This document shows, piece after piece, positions 8,347-17,226 of a stretch of 64,000 nt of DNA (position 1 is the first letter of the stretch; the number at the start of each line of letters is the position of its first letter). This stretch comes from Actinomadura rifamycini DSM 43936. Its GTDB lineage: Bacteria; Actinomycetota; Actinomycetes; Streptosporangiales; Streptosporangiaceae. The notes below the pieces were generated by a model, which was not told the DNA's origin, made no database searches, and saw only the letters and a list, made by a program, of their open reading frames with translations. The translations under genes and the position numbers were made by a program. The stretch lies in assembly GCF_000425065.1 (NCBI RefSeq), contig NZ_AULB01000020.1:62001-126000 (forward strand), in the 5' to 3' direction.

Positions 8347-9699
8347 ATGAACGACACCGGCCGCCGGATGCATCTCGCGGTCTTCGCCCGGGGACTGGGC
8401 GCGGCGCACTCGGTGTGGCGGTCCCCGCGCACGGAACCCGAGAAGGTCCACACCCTGGAGCACTGGACGCGCGTCGCCCAGGTCGCCGAGCAGGGCAAGT
8501 TCGACGCGGTGTTCGTCGCCGAGGCGCTCAACCTCAGCACCTCGATCGGGACCGACGCCACCGAGTGGCCGGACGCCGTGAGCCTCGTGGCCGCGCTGTC
8601 GGCGGTGACGTCCCGCATCGGACTCGTCGCCACCAGCTCGACCACCTACAGCCACCCCTTCACCGTGGCCCGCCAGTTCGCGACCATCGACCACCTCAGC
8701 GGCGGCCGCGTCGGCTGGAACATCGTGACCACCGCGATCGCCGCGGCGGCGGGCAACTACGGCTCCGCCGACCTGCCCGAGCACGAGTCCCGCTACGAGC
8801 GCGCCGACGAGTTCGTGGACATCGTCACCCGGCTGTGGGACGGCTGGCGGGACGACGCGATCGTCCTGGACCGGGACGCGGGCGTGTACGCCGACCTCGA
8901 CCGGATCCGGCGGCTCGACCACGAGGGCGCCCACTTCACCGTCCGCGGGCCCCTGACGATGCCGAGGTCCCCGCAGGGCCGTCCCGCCCTGGTGCAGGCC
9001 GGATCCTCGCCGACCGGCATGAACCTGGCCGCCCGCTACGCGGACATGGTGTTCACCACGCAGTTCGACATCGGGGACTCCAAGGCGTTCGTCGACCGGA
9101 TGCGGGAGCTGGTGGCCGCCAACGGCCGCGACCCGCGCGCGGTCGCCGTCATGCCGGGCCTCACCCCGATCATCGGCAGGACCGTGCGGGAGGCCCGGGA
9201 CCTGGCCCGGGAACTCGGCGGCTTCGTGCACACCGACGCGACGCTCGCCTTCATGCAGCAAATGTTCGGCGGGATCGACTTCACCGCCTACGACCTCGAC
9301 GAGCCGTTCCCCGACGTCGCCGGCCTGCTGCCCCCGCACGCCGGAGTGTCGCGGCCCCGCCTGTTCATGGACATGGCGAAGGAGGAGGGCCTGACCCTCC
9401 GCCAGGTCGCGCAGCGCATCGGGCTCAGCACCGGCCACCGCTCCATCGTCGGGACGCCCGACCAGGTCGCCGACGAGATGGCCGCCTGGTTCACCGCGGG
9501 CGCCGCCGACGGCTTCAACCTCCTGCCCGCCGACCTGCCCCGCGGACTCGAGGACTTCGTCGAGGAGGTCGTCCCGCGCCTCCAGGACCGCGGCCTGTTC
9601 CGCGAGGACTACACGGGCACCACCCTCCGCGAGCACCTCGGCGCGCCCGCGCCCGAGCCCGCACCCGGGGGCGCCCCCACCCTGAAGGAGGCCCGGTGA
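8347..9699 (+). CDS. Flavin-dependent monooxygenase, NtaA/SnaA/DszA type (luciferase-like)
   Basis: 450-residue luciferase-like TIM-barrel monooxygenase of the two-component FMNH2-dependent group. ATG 8347 follows GGGAG. Recognisable blocks are WTRVAQVAEQGKFDAVF, ATIDHLSGGRVGWNIVT, RPALVQAGSSPTGMNLAARYADMVF and a C-terminal VGTPDQVADEM with a Pro/Ala-rich tail. Such enzymes oxidise sulfonated, ketone or aminopolycarboxylate substrates and need a separate flavin reductase, which is the next gene with a 4-bp overlap. The substrate is unknown; in this setting it could attack a terpenoid or steroid ketone. Confidence 0.82.
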   Translation: MNDTGRRMHLAVFARGLGAAHSVWRSPRTEPEKVHTLEHWTRVAQVAEQGKFDAVFVAEALNLSTSIGTDATEWPDAVSLVAALSAVTSRIGLVATSSTTYSHPFTVARQFATIDHLSGGRVGWNIVTTAIAAAAGNYGSADLPEHESRYERADEFVDIVTRLWDGWRDDAIVLDRDAGVYADLDRIRRLDHEGAHFTVRGPLTMPRSPQGRPALVQAGSSPTGMNLAARYADMVFTTQFDIGDSKAFVDRMRELVAANGRDPRAVAVMPGLTPIIGRTVREARDLARELGGFVHTDATLAFMQQMFGGIDFTAYDLDEPFPDVAGLLPPHAGVSRPRLFMDMAKEEGLTLRQVAQRIGLSTGHRSIVGTPDQVADEMAAWFTAGAADGFNLLPADLPRGLEDFVEEVVPRLQDRGLFREDYTGTTLREHLGAPAPEPAPGGAPTLKEAR

Positions 9700-10886
9700 G
9701 CGCCCCGGCCGCGCCGTTCGACAAGCGGCGGTTCCGCGACGTCCTCGGCCACTACCCGACGGGCGTGGTCGTGATCACCGGCGTCGCCGCCACGGGGGAG
9801 CCGGTCGGGATGGTCGTCGGCTCGTTCTCCTCCGTGTCCCTCGACCCGCCGCTCGTCTCCTTCCTGCCGAGCAGGACGTCGAGCACGTGGGCGCGGCTGC
9901 GCACCGCCTCCTCGTTCTGCGTCAACGTGCTCGCCGCCGACCAGGAGCACGTGTGCCGGCAGTTCGCCGCCAAGAGCGGCGACAAGTTCGCCGACGTGCC
10001 GTGGCGGCCCGCCCCGTCCGGCGCGCCGCTGCTCGAGGAGGCCGTCGCCTGGATCGACTGCGGCTTCGACGCCGTCCACAAGGCCGGCGACCACCTGATG
10101 GTCCTCGGCCGGGTCCGCGACCTCGGGGTGCTGGAGCCGAGGTCCCCGCTGCTGTTCTTCCAGGGCGGCTACGGCGGGTTCTCGCCCGGCGCGCTCGTCG
10201 CCCCCTACGAGAGCGACCTGCTCGGCCACATCCGGGTGGCCGACATCGCCCGCGAGCACATGGAGGCCGTGTCGTCCGACCTCGGGCTCGAGTGCTACGC
10301 GCAGTGCATCGTGGCGGACGAACTCGTCGTCGTCGCCGGCTCCGCCGGAACCGGGCAGAGCACCGTCCACGGCCACATCGGCCGCCGGATGCCGTTCGCG
10401 CCGCCCTACGGCGCGCTGTTCGTCGCCGGACGCGACGACGCCGCGGTCGACGCCTGGCTCGCCCGCCGCAACCTCCCGCTCACCGAACGGGACCGGGACC
10501 ACTACCGGCGAGCGCTGCGGCGGGCGTCGTCCCGCGGCTGGTCCATCGCCCTGCGCGCCCCCGAGCACGACGAGGTCTGGGACGAGATCGACGCGTTCTC
10601 CAGCACGCAGCGCACCCCCGAACTGGAACGCCGGGTCGGCGCCCTGCTCGAACGGCTGAAAGAGCACTACGAGCCCGCCGACCTCGACCCCGGCCGCCTC
10701 CACGACGTCCGCCTGCTGGGCGCCCCCGTCTACGGCCGGGACGGCGACGTCGTGCAGGTGCTCGCCCTGTTCCGGATGCCGCCGCGGGCGAGCGTCGAGC
10801 GGATCGCCGGCTGGCGGGACCGGCTGGTCCGCGCCGCCGACGCGGTCACCGCCGCGACCGGCGGCCGCCCGCCGCGGGACCGCTGA
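9696..10886 (+). CDS. HsaB-like flavin reductase fused to an IclR-type effector domain
   Basis: 396-residue two-domain protein from GTG 9696 (overlap GTGA). Residues 1 to about 165 form a flavin reductase-like split barrel (FRDVLGHYPTGVVVITG, SSFCVNVLAADQEHVCRQFA, GDHLMVLGRV, LLFFQGGYGGF), close in pattern to HsaB. From about 180 the sequence resembles the C-terminal ligand domain of IclR regulators (VAGSAGTGQSTVHGHIGRRM, APPYGALFVAG), with no helix-turn-helix. The reductase probably feeds reduced flavin to the preceding monooxygenase and possibly to HsaA at 15963-17147, whose usual partner HsaB is otherwise absent. The role of the fused domain (ligand gating?) is inference. Confidence 0.8.
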   Translation: MSAPAAPFDKRRFRDVLGHYPTGVVVITGVAATGEPVGMVVGSFSSVSLDPPLVSFLPSRTSSTWARLRTASSFCVNVLAADQEHVCRQFAAKSGDKFADVPWRPAPSGAPLLEEAVAWIDCGFDAVHKAGDHLMVLGRVRDLGVLEPRSPLLFFQGGYGGFSPGALVAPYESDLLGHIRVADIAREHMEAVSSDLGLECYAQCIVADELVVVAGSAGTGQSTVHGHIGRRMPFAPPYGALFVAGRDDAAVDAWLARRNLPLTERDRDHYRRALRRASSRGWSIALRAPEHDEVWDEIDAFSSTQRTPELERRVGALLERLKEHYEPADLDPGRLHDVRLLGAPVYGRDGDVVQVLALFRMPPRASVERIAGWRDRLVRAADAVTAATGGRPPRDR

Positions 10887-10909
10887 CACACCGAAGAGGA
10901 GTTGAGCCC

Positions 10910-11647
10910 ATGCCCGGAGAACAGGGCCCCCGAGAACACGCGGTCGTCACCGGCGGCAGCAGCGGCATCGGCCTGGCGGTCGTGCGGCGGCTGCTGAAAC
11001 GCGGGCTCGCCGTGACCGTGCTGGACATGCAGGCGCCGCCGGACGACGTGCCGCGGGCGTTCCGGGTCGACGTGACCGACGAGGCGAAGGTGCGGGACGC
11101 GCTGGACGCCTCGGCCCGGGAGGCGGGGACCCCGACCCGCCTCGTGACCTGCCACGGCATCCGCGGCGAGTTCAAGCCCGCCCTGGAACTGGACCTGGAC
11201 GCCTACCGGCGGGTGCTCGACGTCCACCTCGTCGGGACGCTCGTCACCGCGCGGTCGCTCGTCGCGGGAATGCTGGAGGCCGGTCTCCGCGGCGGGTCCG
11301 TCGTGACCATCTCCTCCACGACCGCGTACGGCGGGTGGCGCGACCAGGCCGACTACGGCGTCGCCAAGGCCGCGATCGAGCAGCTCACGCAGAACCTCGC
11401 GATCGAGTGGGCGCCGCACGGGATCCGCGTCAACGCGGTCGCGCCGGGGCACACCCTGACGCCCATGGTGCAGGAGATGGTCGACCAGGGATACGACCTG
11501 TCGGCCACCGAGGCGCGGATGCCCCTCGGCCGGCTGTGCTCCCCGGACGAGATGGCGGCGGCGATCGAGTTCATGCTGCTCGACGCCACCTTCTCGACGG
11601 GCGTCCGGATGCCGGTGGACGGCGGCTGGACCGTGGTCGGCAAATGA
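10910..11647 (+). CDS. Short-chain dehydrogenase/reductase
   Basis: 245-residue classical SDR beginning at ATG 10910 after AGAGGAG. It shows TGGSSGIG for cofactor binding, the catalytic Ser in TISSTTAYGG, and Tyr-Lys in DYGVAKAA; a DVTDEAK motif follows beta-3. The canonical NNAG is replaced by TCHGIRG, as in some 3-oxoacyl-ACP reductase-like SDRs. It overlaps the aldo/keto reductase start by 4 bp, so both belong to the oxidative operon. A hydroxyl/ketone interconversion on the cluster's substrate is likely; the exact compound is unknown. Confidence 0.83.
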   Translation: MPGEQGPREHAVVTGGSSGIGLAVVRRLLKRGLAVTVLDMQAPPDDVPRAFRVDVTDEAKVRDALDASAREAGTPTRLVTCHGIRGEFKPALELDLDAYRRVLDVHLVGTLVTARSLVAGMLEAGLRGGSVVTISSTTAYGGWRDQADYGVAKAAIEQLTQNLAIEWAPHGIRVNAVAPGHTLTPMVQEMVDQGYDLSATEARMPLGRLCSPDEMAAAIEFMLLDATFSTGVRMPVDGGWTVVGK

Positions 11648-12516
11648 CGGACGTTCCCCTCCGGCGGCTTGGGGACCTGCGGGTGTCCGCGATCGGCCTG
11701 GGCGCGATGACCTTGACCCAGGTTCCGGGCCACGACGAGGAACGCGGCATCCGGACGGTGCACGCCGCCCTGGACGCGGGCGTCACCCTGCTCGACACGG
11801 CCGACGTGTACGGCCCGGCGGGCGGGGACTACGGCGTCAACGAACTCGCGGTCGCCCGGGCCCTCCGGCGGTATCCCGGTTCCACCGACCACGTCGTGGT
11901 CGCGACCAAGGGCGGCCACGTCCGCTACTTCGACACCGACACCTGGTGGATCGACGGCCGTCCCGCATGGCTGCGCCGCGCGTGCGAGGCGTCGCTGCGC
12001 CGGCTCGGCCTCGACTCCCTCCCCCTCTACGTGCACCACCGCCCGGACCCGCGGGTCCCGTACGAGGAGAGCATGGGCGGGCTCAAGGAGCTCCACGAGA
12101 AAGGACTCGTGCGGCGCGTGGGCGTCTCGAACGCGAGCGTCGAGCAGGTCCGGACCGCCCACGACGTGCTCGGCGGCGCCCTCGTCGCGGTCGAGAACGA
12201 ATACTCGCCGCGCGCGAGGGCCGCCGAACCCGTGATCGACCTGTGCGAGGAACTCGGCCTGGCGTTCCTGTCCTGGGGGCCGCTGGGCGGGATGCGCGGT
12301 GCCAAGGACCTCGGGTCGCGGTTCGCCGCCTTCGACTCCGTCGCGAAGGACCGGGGCGTCAGCCCGCAGCGGATCGCGCTCGCGTGGCAGCTCCACCGGT
12401 CCCCCTCGATCATCCCCATCCCCGGGGCGAGCAGGCCCGAGTCCGTCCTCGACTCGCTGGCCGCCGCCGACCTCGTCCTCACGTCCGACGAACTCGGACG
12501 GCTGAACCGGAAGTGA
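11644..12516 (+). CDS. Aldo/keto reductase
   Basis: 290-residue aldo/keto reductase with the catalytic tetrad in order: Asp and Tyr in LLDTADVYGP, Lys in VVATKGGHVR, and His in PLYVHHRPDP. NADPH-binding signature IIPIPGASRPES is near the C-terminus. ATG 11644 overlaps the SDR stop. It would reduce a carbonyl in the pathway, possibly a 3-oxo group as in 3-alpha-hydroxysteroid dehydrogenase-type AKRs, but the short loops are also like general AKR11/12 members. Confidence 0.83.
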   Translation: MTDVPLRRLGDLRVSAIGLGAMTLTQVPGHDEERGIRTVHAALDAGVTLLDTADVYGPAGGDYGVNELAVARALRRYPGSTDHVVVATKGGHVRYFDTDTWWIDGRPAWLRRACEASLRRLGLDSLPLYVHHRPDPRVPYEESMGGLKELHEKGLVRRVGVSNASVEQVRTAHDVLGGALVAVENEYSPRARAAEPVIDLCEELGLAFLSWGPLGGMRGAKDLGSRFAAFDSVAKDRGVSPQRIALAWQLHRSPSIIPIPGASRPESVLDSLAAADLVLTSDELGRLNRK

Positions 12517-12526
12517 GAGCGAACCA

Positions 12527-14056
12527 GTGACCACAGAGAACACCGACGTGATCGTCGTCGGCTCCGGCGGCGCCGCCCTCGCGGCCGCCTACACCGCCGC
12601 CGCGAACGGGCTGCGCACCATCGTCCTGGAGAAGACGGCGCACTTCGGCGGCACCAGCGCCTACTCGGGCTCGGGCATCTGGCTCCCGGGCAACCAGGCG
12701 CAGCACCGCGCGGGAGTGCCCGACAGCGTCGAACTGGGGACGGAGTACTTCACCGCGGTCGTCGGGGACCGCACCCCGGCCGAACTGCAGCGGGCGTACC
12801 TGTCCACCGGCCCCGAGCTGGTCGAGTTCCTCGAACGCGACCCCGCCCTCCAGTTCCGGTACCAGCCGTTCCCCGACTACTTCGAGGCTCCCGGGCGCAT
12901 CGAGAACGGCCGGGACATCTTCCCCGTGCCGCTTCCCGCCGCCGAACTCGGCGACCGTCTCACCCAACTCCGCCCGACCATCGCGCTCGACCAGCACGGC
13001 ATCGAGCAGGACCGCGCGACCCTCACCGGCGGCCAGGCGCTCATCGGCCGGTTCCTGCTCGCGCTGGACAAGACCGGCAACGCCGACCTCCGCACCGGCA
13101 CGCGGATGCGGTCGCTGATCCTCGACGAAGGACGGGTCACCGGTGTCGTCGCCGAAGGACCGGACGGGACCGTCCGGCTGCGGGCCGCTCGCGGCGTCGT
13201 GCTCGCGGCGGGCGGGTTCGAGCGCGACGACGAGCTGCGCGCTCGGCACCACGGCCTGCCCGGCGGTGGCTGGACGTCCGCCGCCGCGGGCACGAACACC
13301 GGCGACGCGCTCGCCGTGCTCCGGGCCGCCGGCGCGTCCGTCGACCTGATGGACGAGGCGTGGTGGTGCCCGGCGATCCCCTTCCCGAACGGGCGCGCCG
13401 AGTTCACCCTCGGGCTGCGCGGGGGGATCTTCGTGAACTCGGCGGGGGAGCGGTTCGCCAACGAGTCCCTGCCCTACGACCGGATGGGCCACGAGATCCG
13501 CCGCGGCCACGCCACCGGCGTCTCCCACCTGCCGGTCTGGTTCGTGTTCGACGACAGGTTCGACAACGTGCCCGCGCTGTGCGAGCCGCGCCCGGACCCG
13601 GCCGCGTTCCGCGAGGCCGGCCTGTGGCGCACCGCCGACACCATCGAGGGCCTGGCCGACCTGATCGGCGTCCCCGCGCCGGCCCTGGCGGGCACGGTCG
13701 ACCGGTTCAACGGCTTCGCCGCCACCGGCGAGGACGCCGACTTCCGGCGCGGCGAGGACCCGTTCGACCGCTTCTTCGCCGCCGGCGACGGCCCGAACCC
13801 GTGCCTGGTCCCCCTCGACCGCGGGCCGTTCCACGCCGTCCAGATCGTCCTCGGCGACCTCGGCACCAAGGGCGGCGCCCGCATCGACGCCGACGCCCGC
13901 GTCCTGGACGCGTCCGGCGACCCGATCCCGGGCCTGTACGCGGCGGGCAACTCCGCCGCGTCCGTCGCCGGTCACGTGTACCCGGGGCCGGGCGTCCCGC
14001 TCGGCTCGGGGATGGTCTTCGGCTACCGAGCCGCCCGCCACCTCCTGACCGGCTGA
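12527..14056 (+). CDS. FAD-dependent 3-ketosteroid delta-1-dehydrogenase-like oxidoreductase
   Basis: 509-residue flavoprotein of the fumarate reductase/KstD family. GTG 12527 gives an N-terminal dinucleotide fold with GSGGAA at 12-17, then TSAYSGSGIWLPGN, and the C-terminal GLYAAGNSAASVAGHVYPGPG. The tail Tyr and Gly (HVYPGPGVPLGSGM) match the catalytic Tyr/Gly region of 3-ketosteroid delta-1-dehydrogenases, which introduce a C1-C2 double bond in ring A. It lies in a row with an AKR and a second such flavoprotein. It may be a delta-1 or delta-4(5-alpha) dehydrogenase, or act on a related cyclic ketone. Confidence 0.75.
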   Translation: MTTENTDVIVVGSGGAALAAAYTAAANGLRTIVLEKTAHFGGTSAYSGSGIWLPGNQAQHRAGVPDSVELGTEYFTAVVGDRTPAELQRAYLSTGPELVEFLERDPALQFRYQPFPDYFEAPGRIENGRDIFPVPLPAAELGDRLTQLRPTIALDQHGIEQDRATLTGGQALIGRFLLALDKTGNADLRTGTRMRSLILDEGRVTGVVAEGPDGTVRLRAARGVVLAAGGFERDDELRARHHGLPGGGWTSAAAGTNTGDALAVLRAAGASVDLMDEAWWCPAIPFPNGRAEFTLGLRGGIFVNSAGERFANESLPYDRMGHEIRRGHATGVSHLPVWFVFDDRFDNVPALCEPRPDPAAFREAGLWRTADTIEGLADLIGVPAPALAGTVDRFNGFAATGEDADFRRGEDPFDRFFAAGDGPNPCLVPLDRGPFHAVQIVLGDLGTKGGARIDADARVLDASGDPIPGLYAAGNSAASVAGHVYPGPGVPLGSGMVFGYRAARHLLTG

Positions 14057-14088
14057 CCGTGCCGGTCCCGATCTCGGGAGAGAACCCG

Positions 14089-15543
14089 ATGCAGATCACG
14101 AGGACGGCCCCGGTGCCGATGTCGGACGTTCGCGGCTGGTCGGCCGAGACGGACGTGCTGATCGTCGGCCACGGCTGCGCCGGGGCGAGCGCCGCGATCG
14201 AGGCGGCCCGTGCCGGGGCCGAGGTACTGGTCGTGGAGGCCGCGGGCGGCTGGGGCGGGGCCACGGCCATGTCCGGTGGGGAGATCTATCTGGGCGGGGG
14301 CACGCCCGTACAGATCGCCTGCGGTGTGCACGACACCCCGGAGGCGATGTACGACTTCCTTCAGATGGCCACCGGTCCGGGCCCCGACGAGGAAAAACTC
14401 GCTGCGTACTGCGAGGGGAGCCTGGAGCATTTCGACTGGCTCGTCGGGTGCGGTGTGCCGTTCGGGGCCGGGCTGTGGACGGAACCGAGCTGGGAGGCTC
14501 CGACCGGCTACGGGCTGATGTACACCGGCGGTGAGAACGCCCACCCGTTCGCCGACCGGGTGCCCGCCGCACCGCGCGGGCACATCGTCCACATGGAGGA
14601 CAAGAGACCGGGCGAGCGGTCGGCCGGCTGGATGCTGATGAAGCATCTGGCGGCCACCGCGGAGCGGTCCGGGGCCTCGGTCCGGTACGGCGTCCGGACC
14701 GAGCGGCTCGTGGTCGACGGCGACCGCGTCGTCGGAGCCGAGACGGTGACGTTCGGCGAGCGCGCCTTCCTGCGGGCACGGCGCGGCGTCGTCCTCGCGG
14801 CCGGCGGCTTCGGAGCGGATCAGCGGATGCTCGCCCAGCACTCGCCGCGGCTGTCGCGCAACCGGCTGGTCGGCACCGACCACGACGACGGGGGCGCGAT
14901 CCGCATGGGACAGGCCGCCGGCGCGGCGGTCCGGCACATGGATGCGGGCCAGGTCGCCTTCCCCGCCGATCCCGCGCTTCTCTTCCGTTCCGTGCTCCTG
15001 GACGCGCACGGGCGCCGGTTCATCAACGAGGACACCTATCCGGGACGCGTCGGGCAGGCCGCGCTCTTCCGACAGGACCGCCAGGTGTTCCTCCTCTACG
15101 ATGAGGCGATCAACGAGGAGGTGGAGCGGACCGCCGGTCGTCCCGTCGAGCCGACCTGGGTCTCCGACGACCTCGCCGAACTCGAGGACCTGGCGGGCAT
15201 CGCGTCGGGCGTGCTCTCGGACACCGTCGAGATGTACAACGCGCACGCCGGGAAGAGCGAGGACCCGCTGTTCCACAAGTCGGCGCGATGGCTCAGGACG
15301 CTCGCCCCGCCCTACGGGATGCTGGACCTCCGGAACACGCCCTTCGGGATCTTCACGCTGGGCGGGCTGCACACCTCCGTGCGGGGCGAGGTCCTCGGCG
15401 TCGACGGCGACCCGATACCCGGGCTGTTCGCCGCCGGTCGGACGACCGCGGGCATCCCCTCCTGGGGCTACTGCAGTGGTACCTCACTGGGCGACGGCAC
15501 CTTCTTCGGCCGCCGCGCCGGCAGGAACGCGGCGGCGGTCTGA
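14089..15543 (+). CDS. FAD-binding oxidoreductase, fumarate reductase/KstD superfamily
   Basis: 484-residue flavoprotein starting ATG 14089 after a weak GGGAGAG. The FAD motif is GHGCAGASAAIEA near residue 26; AGGWGGATAMSGGEIYLGGG and a C-terminal GLFAAGRTTAGIPSWGYCSG place it in the FAD_binding_2 family. The C-terminal active-site tail differs from that of the preceding gene (no HVYxGPG), so it probably has another reaction, such as dehydrogenation of a cyclohexanone-type or delta-4 substrate. It is the last gene of the plus-strand oxidative operon and is followed by a strong hairpin. Confidence 0.72.
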   Translation: MQITRTAPVPMSDVRGWSAETDVLIVGHGCAGASAAIEAARAGAEVLVVEAAGGWGGATAMSGGEIYLGGGTPVQIACGVHDTPEAMYDFLQMATGPGPDEEKLAAYCEGSLEHFDWLVGCGVPFGAGLWTEPSWEAPTGYGLMYTGGENAHPFADRVPAAPRGHIVHMEDKRPGERSAGWMLMKHLAATAERSGASVRYGVRTERLVVDGDRVVGAETVTFGERAFLRARRGVVLAAGGFGADQRMLAQHSPRLSRNRLVGTDHDDGGAIRMGQAAGAAVRHMDAGQVAFPADPALLFRSVLLDAHGRRFINEDTYPGRVGQAALFRQDRQVFLLYDEAINEEVERTAGRPVEPTWVSDDLAELEDLAGIASGVLSDTVEMYNAHAGKSEDPLFHKSARWLRTLAPPYGMLDLRNTPFGIFTLGGLHTSVRGEVLGVDGDPIPGLFAAGRTTAGIPSWGYCSGTSLGDGTFFGRRAGRNAAAV

Positions 15544-15562
15544 CGTACGGCCGCCGACGGAA

Positions 15563-15598
15563 GCGAGGGAGGTGCCGCGTCGCGGCCACCTCCCTCGC
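15563..15598. terminator. Strong hairpin after the oxidative operon
   Basis: GCGAGGGAGGTGCCGCG and CGCGGCCACCTCCCTCGC pair over about 17 bp with a single bulge and a one-base loop, 20 bp after the stop at 15543. There is no clear T-tract, so it is a GC-type terminator or a bidirectional block in front of the convergent HsaC fragment. Confidence 0.6.
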
Positions 15599-15656
15599 GT
15601 GCGCGCCCCCGGCGGCGGCATGCTCGTCGACGAGGCCCACTGCACCGCGGAGGAGA

Positions 15657-15884
15657 TCACCGCTGACAGCCGCCGGCCTCGGTGTGCGACAGCACGGAGA
15701 CTTCGACGCCGGCCTTCTCGACGGCATCCCGGACGGCGGCGAGCGCGAACTGATCGCGCACCTCCCAGCCGACGGCCAGGACCCGGTCGGCGTCGTCCGG
15801 CAGGACGGCGAGGCGGTACCGGCGCTCGTCCATGCGCAGGTACAGGCCGTCGGAGACCGGGCCGGACTCCTCGGCCTCCTCGGA
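15657..15884 (-). pseudogene. Fragment of HsaC/BphC-type extradiol dioxygenase
   Basis: A 75-codon minus-strand stretch ends in TGA at 15657 and reads like the middle of domain I of a 2,3-dihydroxybiphenyl/HsaC extradiol dioxygenase: DGLYLRMDERRYRLAVLPDD, DADRVLAVGWEVRDQFALAA, then VRDAVEKAGVEV. No in-frame ATG or GTG precedes the homologous part (the first ATG is inside it), and the protein stops before the metal-binding domain. It lies directly downstream of hsaA and is a remnant, not a working gene. It accounts for most of the 15544-15962 gap. Confidence 0.75.
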
Positions 15885-15940
15885 TGTATGTAACTGTGCC
15901 TCCTGTGGCCAACGGATCCGCCGGAGTCGCCGGCGGTCTC

Positions 15941-15955
15941 TCCCGATCAGTGGGA
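15941..15955. promoter_or_regulatory. Palindrome TCCC-N7-GGGA upstream of the HsaC fragment
   Basis: TCCCGATCAGTGGGA precedes the dioxygenase fragment on the minus strand. A related site, TCCCAGCCAGTGGGA (12 of 15 positions the same), is at 17420-17434 before the HsaD fragment. The repeated position in front of two separate ring-cleavage remnants suggests an operator for a regulator not in the window. Confidence 0.45.
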
Positions 15956-15962
15956 GCGCGGG

Positions 15963-17147
15963 TCAGATCATCGAGCGCATCGGGCCCTGCGGAGGCTCGA
16001 TGTCGAGGTCGGTGAGCGCGGACACGTGGTAGACCGCGCCGGGGACGTGGATGGCGTGCGCGAGGCCGACGTGGGCGTCCCGCCAGAACCGCTGGATCGG
16101 GTTGTCGACGCGCATGGCGTTGCCGCCCGAGCGCACCACCAGCTCGGTCACCGCGTGCACGGCCCGCCAGGCCGACCGGACCTGAAGGCGGCGCCCGGCC
16201 GCCCGCTCGCCGAACGAGACCTCCTCGCCCGCGGCGGCCTTGTCGTACATGCGGGAGGCGAAGTCGAGGAGACGGGTGCGGGACGCGGCGATCTCCTCGG
16301 CCGCCTCGCTCATCGCGTACAGGACGTACGGGTCGTCCTTGACCTTGGTGCCGACGATCTGCACCCGGTCGCGCTGGTATGCCATGTGGTGCGCGAGGAC
16401 GCCCTCGGCCATGCCGATCACGGCGGAGGTGATGCCGAGGGGGAACGCGCAGGAGAACGGCACCAGGTAGGTCGGATTGGTCAGCCCCGCCTCGCGGGGC
16501 GCGGACCCGTCGATGACCTTGGCGAACTTCATGACGCGGTAGTCGGGCACGAAGGCGTCGCGGACGATGATGTCCTTGCTGCCGGTGCCCTTCAGCCCGG
16601 CGACCTCCCAGGAGCCCTCGACGATCTCGTAGTCGGAGCGCGGCAGGATCAGGTGAAGGCCCTCGAACGGTTCGACCGGCTTGCCGTCCTTGTCGCCCAG
16701 GATTCCGCCGAGGAAAATCCAGTCGCAGTGGTCGGTGCCGGAGGAGAACTGCCAGCGGCCGTTGAAGATGTAGCCGCCGTCCACGGGACGGGCCACGCCC
16801 ATCGGCGCGTACGGGGACGCGATCCAGGTGTCGGGGTCGTCGCCCCAGATCTCCTGCTGCACCCGCGGGTCGGCCATCGCCATCTCCCACGGGTGCAGGC
16901 CGACGATCCCGGCGACCCAGCCGGTGGACCCGTCCAGGGAGGCGATCCCCATGACCGCCTCGGCGAACTCCCGCGGGTGCGCCTCCAGCCCGCCGTGCGT
17001 CCCCGGCTGCAGCATCCGGATCACGCCGGAGTCGCGCAGCACCTTGGCGGCCTTGTCGTCCAGCTTGCCGAGCCGCTCGTTGACCGGGCCCAGCTCGCGG
17101 ATCTCCTCCGCCCGTTCCATGATCGTGTCGAGCACGCGGTTGGTCAT
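15963..17147 (-). CDS. hsaA: Flavin-dependent 3-HSA-type hydroxylase, oxygenase component HsaA
   Basis: 394-residue acyl-CoA-dehydrogenase-fold monooxygenase. ATG 17147 is preferred to an upstream ATG at 17162 because GGAGA lies about 9 bp before it. The sequence follows mycobacterial HsaA throughout: MLQPGTHGGLEAHP, SLDGSTGWVAGIVGLHPWE, SSGTDHCDW, VAGLKGTGSKDIIV and PIQRFWRDAHVGLAHA. HsaA hydroxylates the phenolic ring A of 3-HSA at C4 using reduced flavin from HsaB. Here it sits between a truncated HsaD and a truncated HsaC, and the only HsaB-like reductase is the fusion at 9696. A related phenol or ketone hydroxylase substrate is possible. Confidence 0.85.
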   Translation of the reverse strand: MTNRVLDTIMERAEEIRELGPVNERLGKLDDKAAKVLRDSGVIRMLQPGTHGGLEAHPREFAEAVMGIASLDGSTGWVAGIVGLHPWEMAMADPRVQQEIWGDDPDTWIASPYAPMGVARPVDGGYIFNGRWQFSSGTDHCDWIFLGGILGDKDGKPVEPFEGLHLILPRSDYEIVEGSWEVAGLKGTGSKDIIVRDAFVPDYRVMKFAKVIDGSAPREAGLTNPTYLVPFSCAFPLGITSAVIGMAEGVLAHHMAYQRDRVQIVGTKVKDDPYVLYAMSEAAEEIAASRTRLLDFASRMYDKAAAGEEVSFGERAAGRRLQVRSAWRAVHAVTELVVRSGGNAMRVDNPIQRFWRDAHVGLAHAIHVPGAVYHVSALTDLDIEPPQGPMRSMI

Positions 17148-17226
17148 CGCCTGTTTCTCCATTGCTGTCTCGAGCCGGCCGGGAGCCGGTCCGGGCCGGC
17201 GGCGCCGGGGGTGGGAAGGGAGCCCG

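Noticed and set aside
15484..16890. 468-codon minus-strand frame overlapping hsaA and the HsaC fragment
   Set aside because: Its sequence is Arg/Gly-rich shadow of hsaA in another frame; the HsaC-like peptide lies in a different frame.
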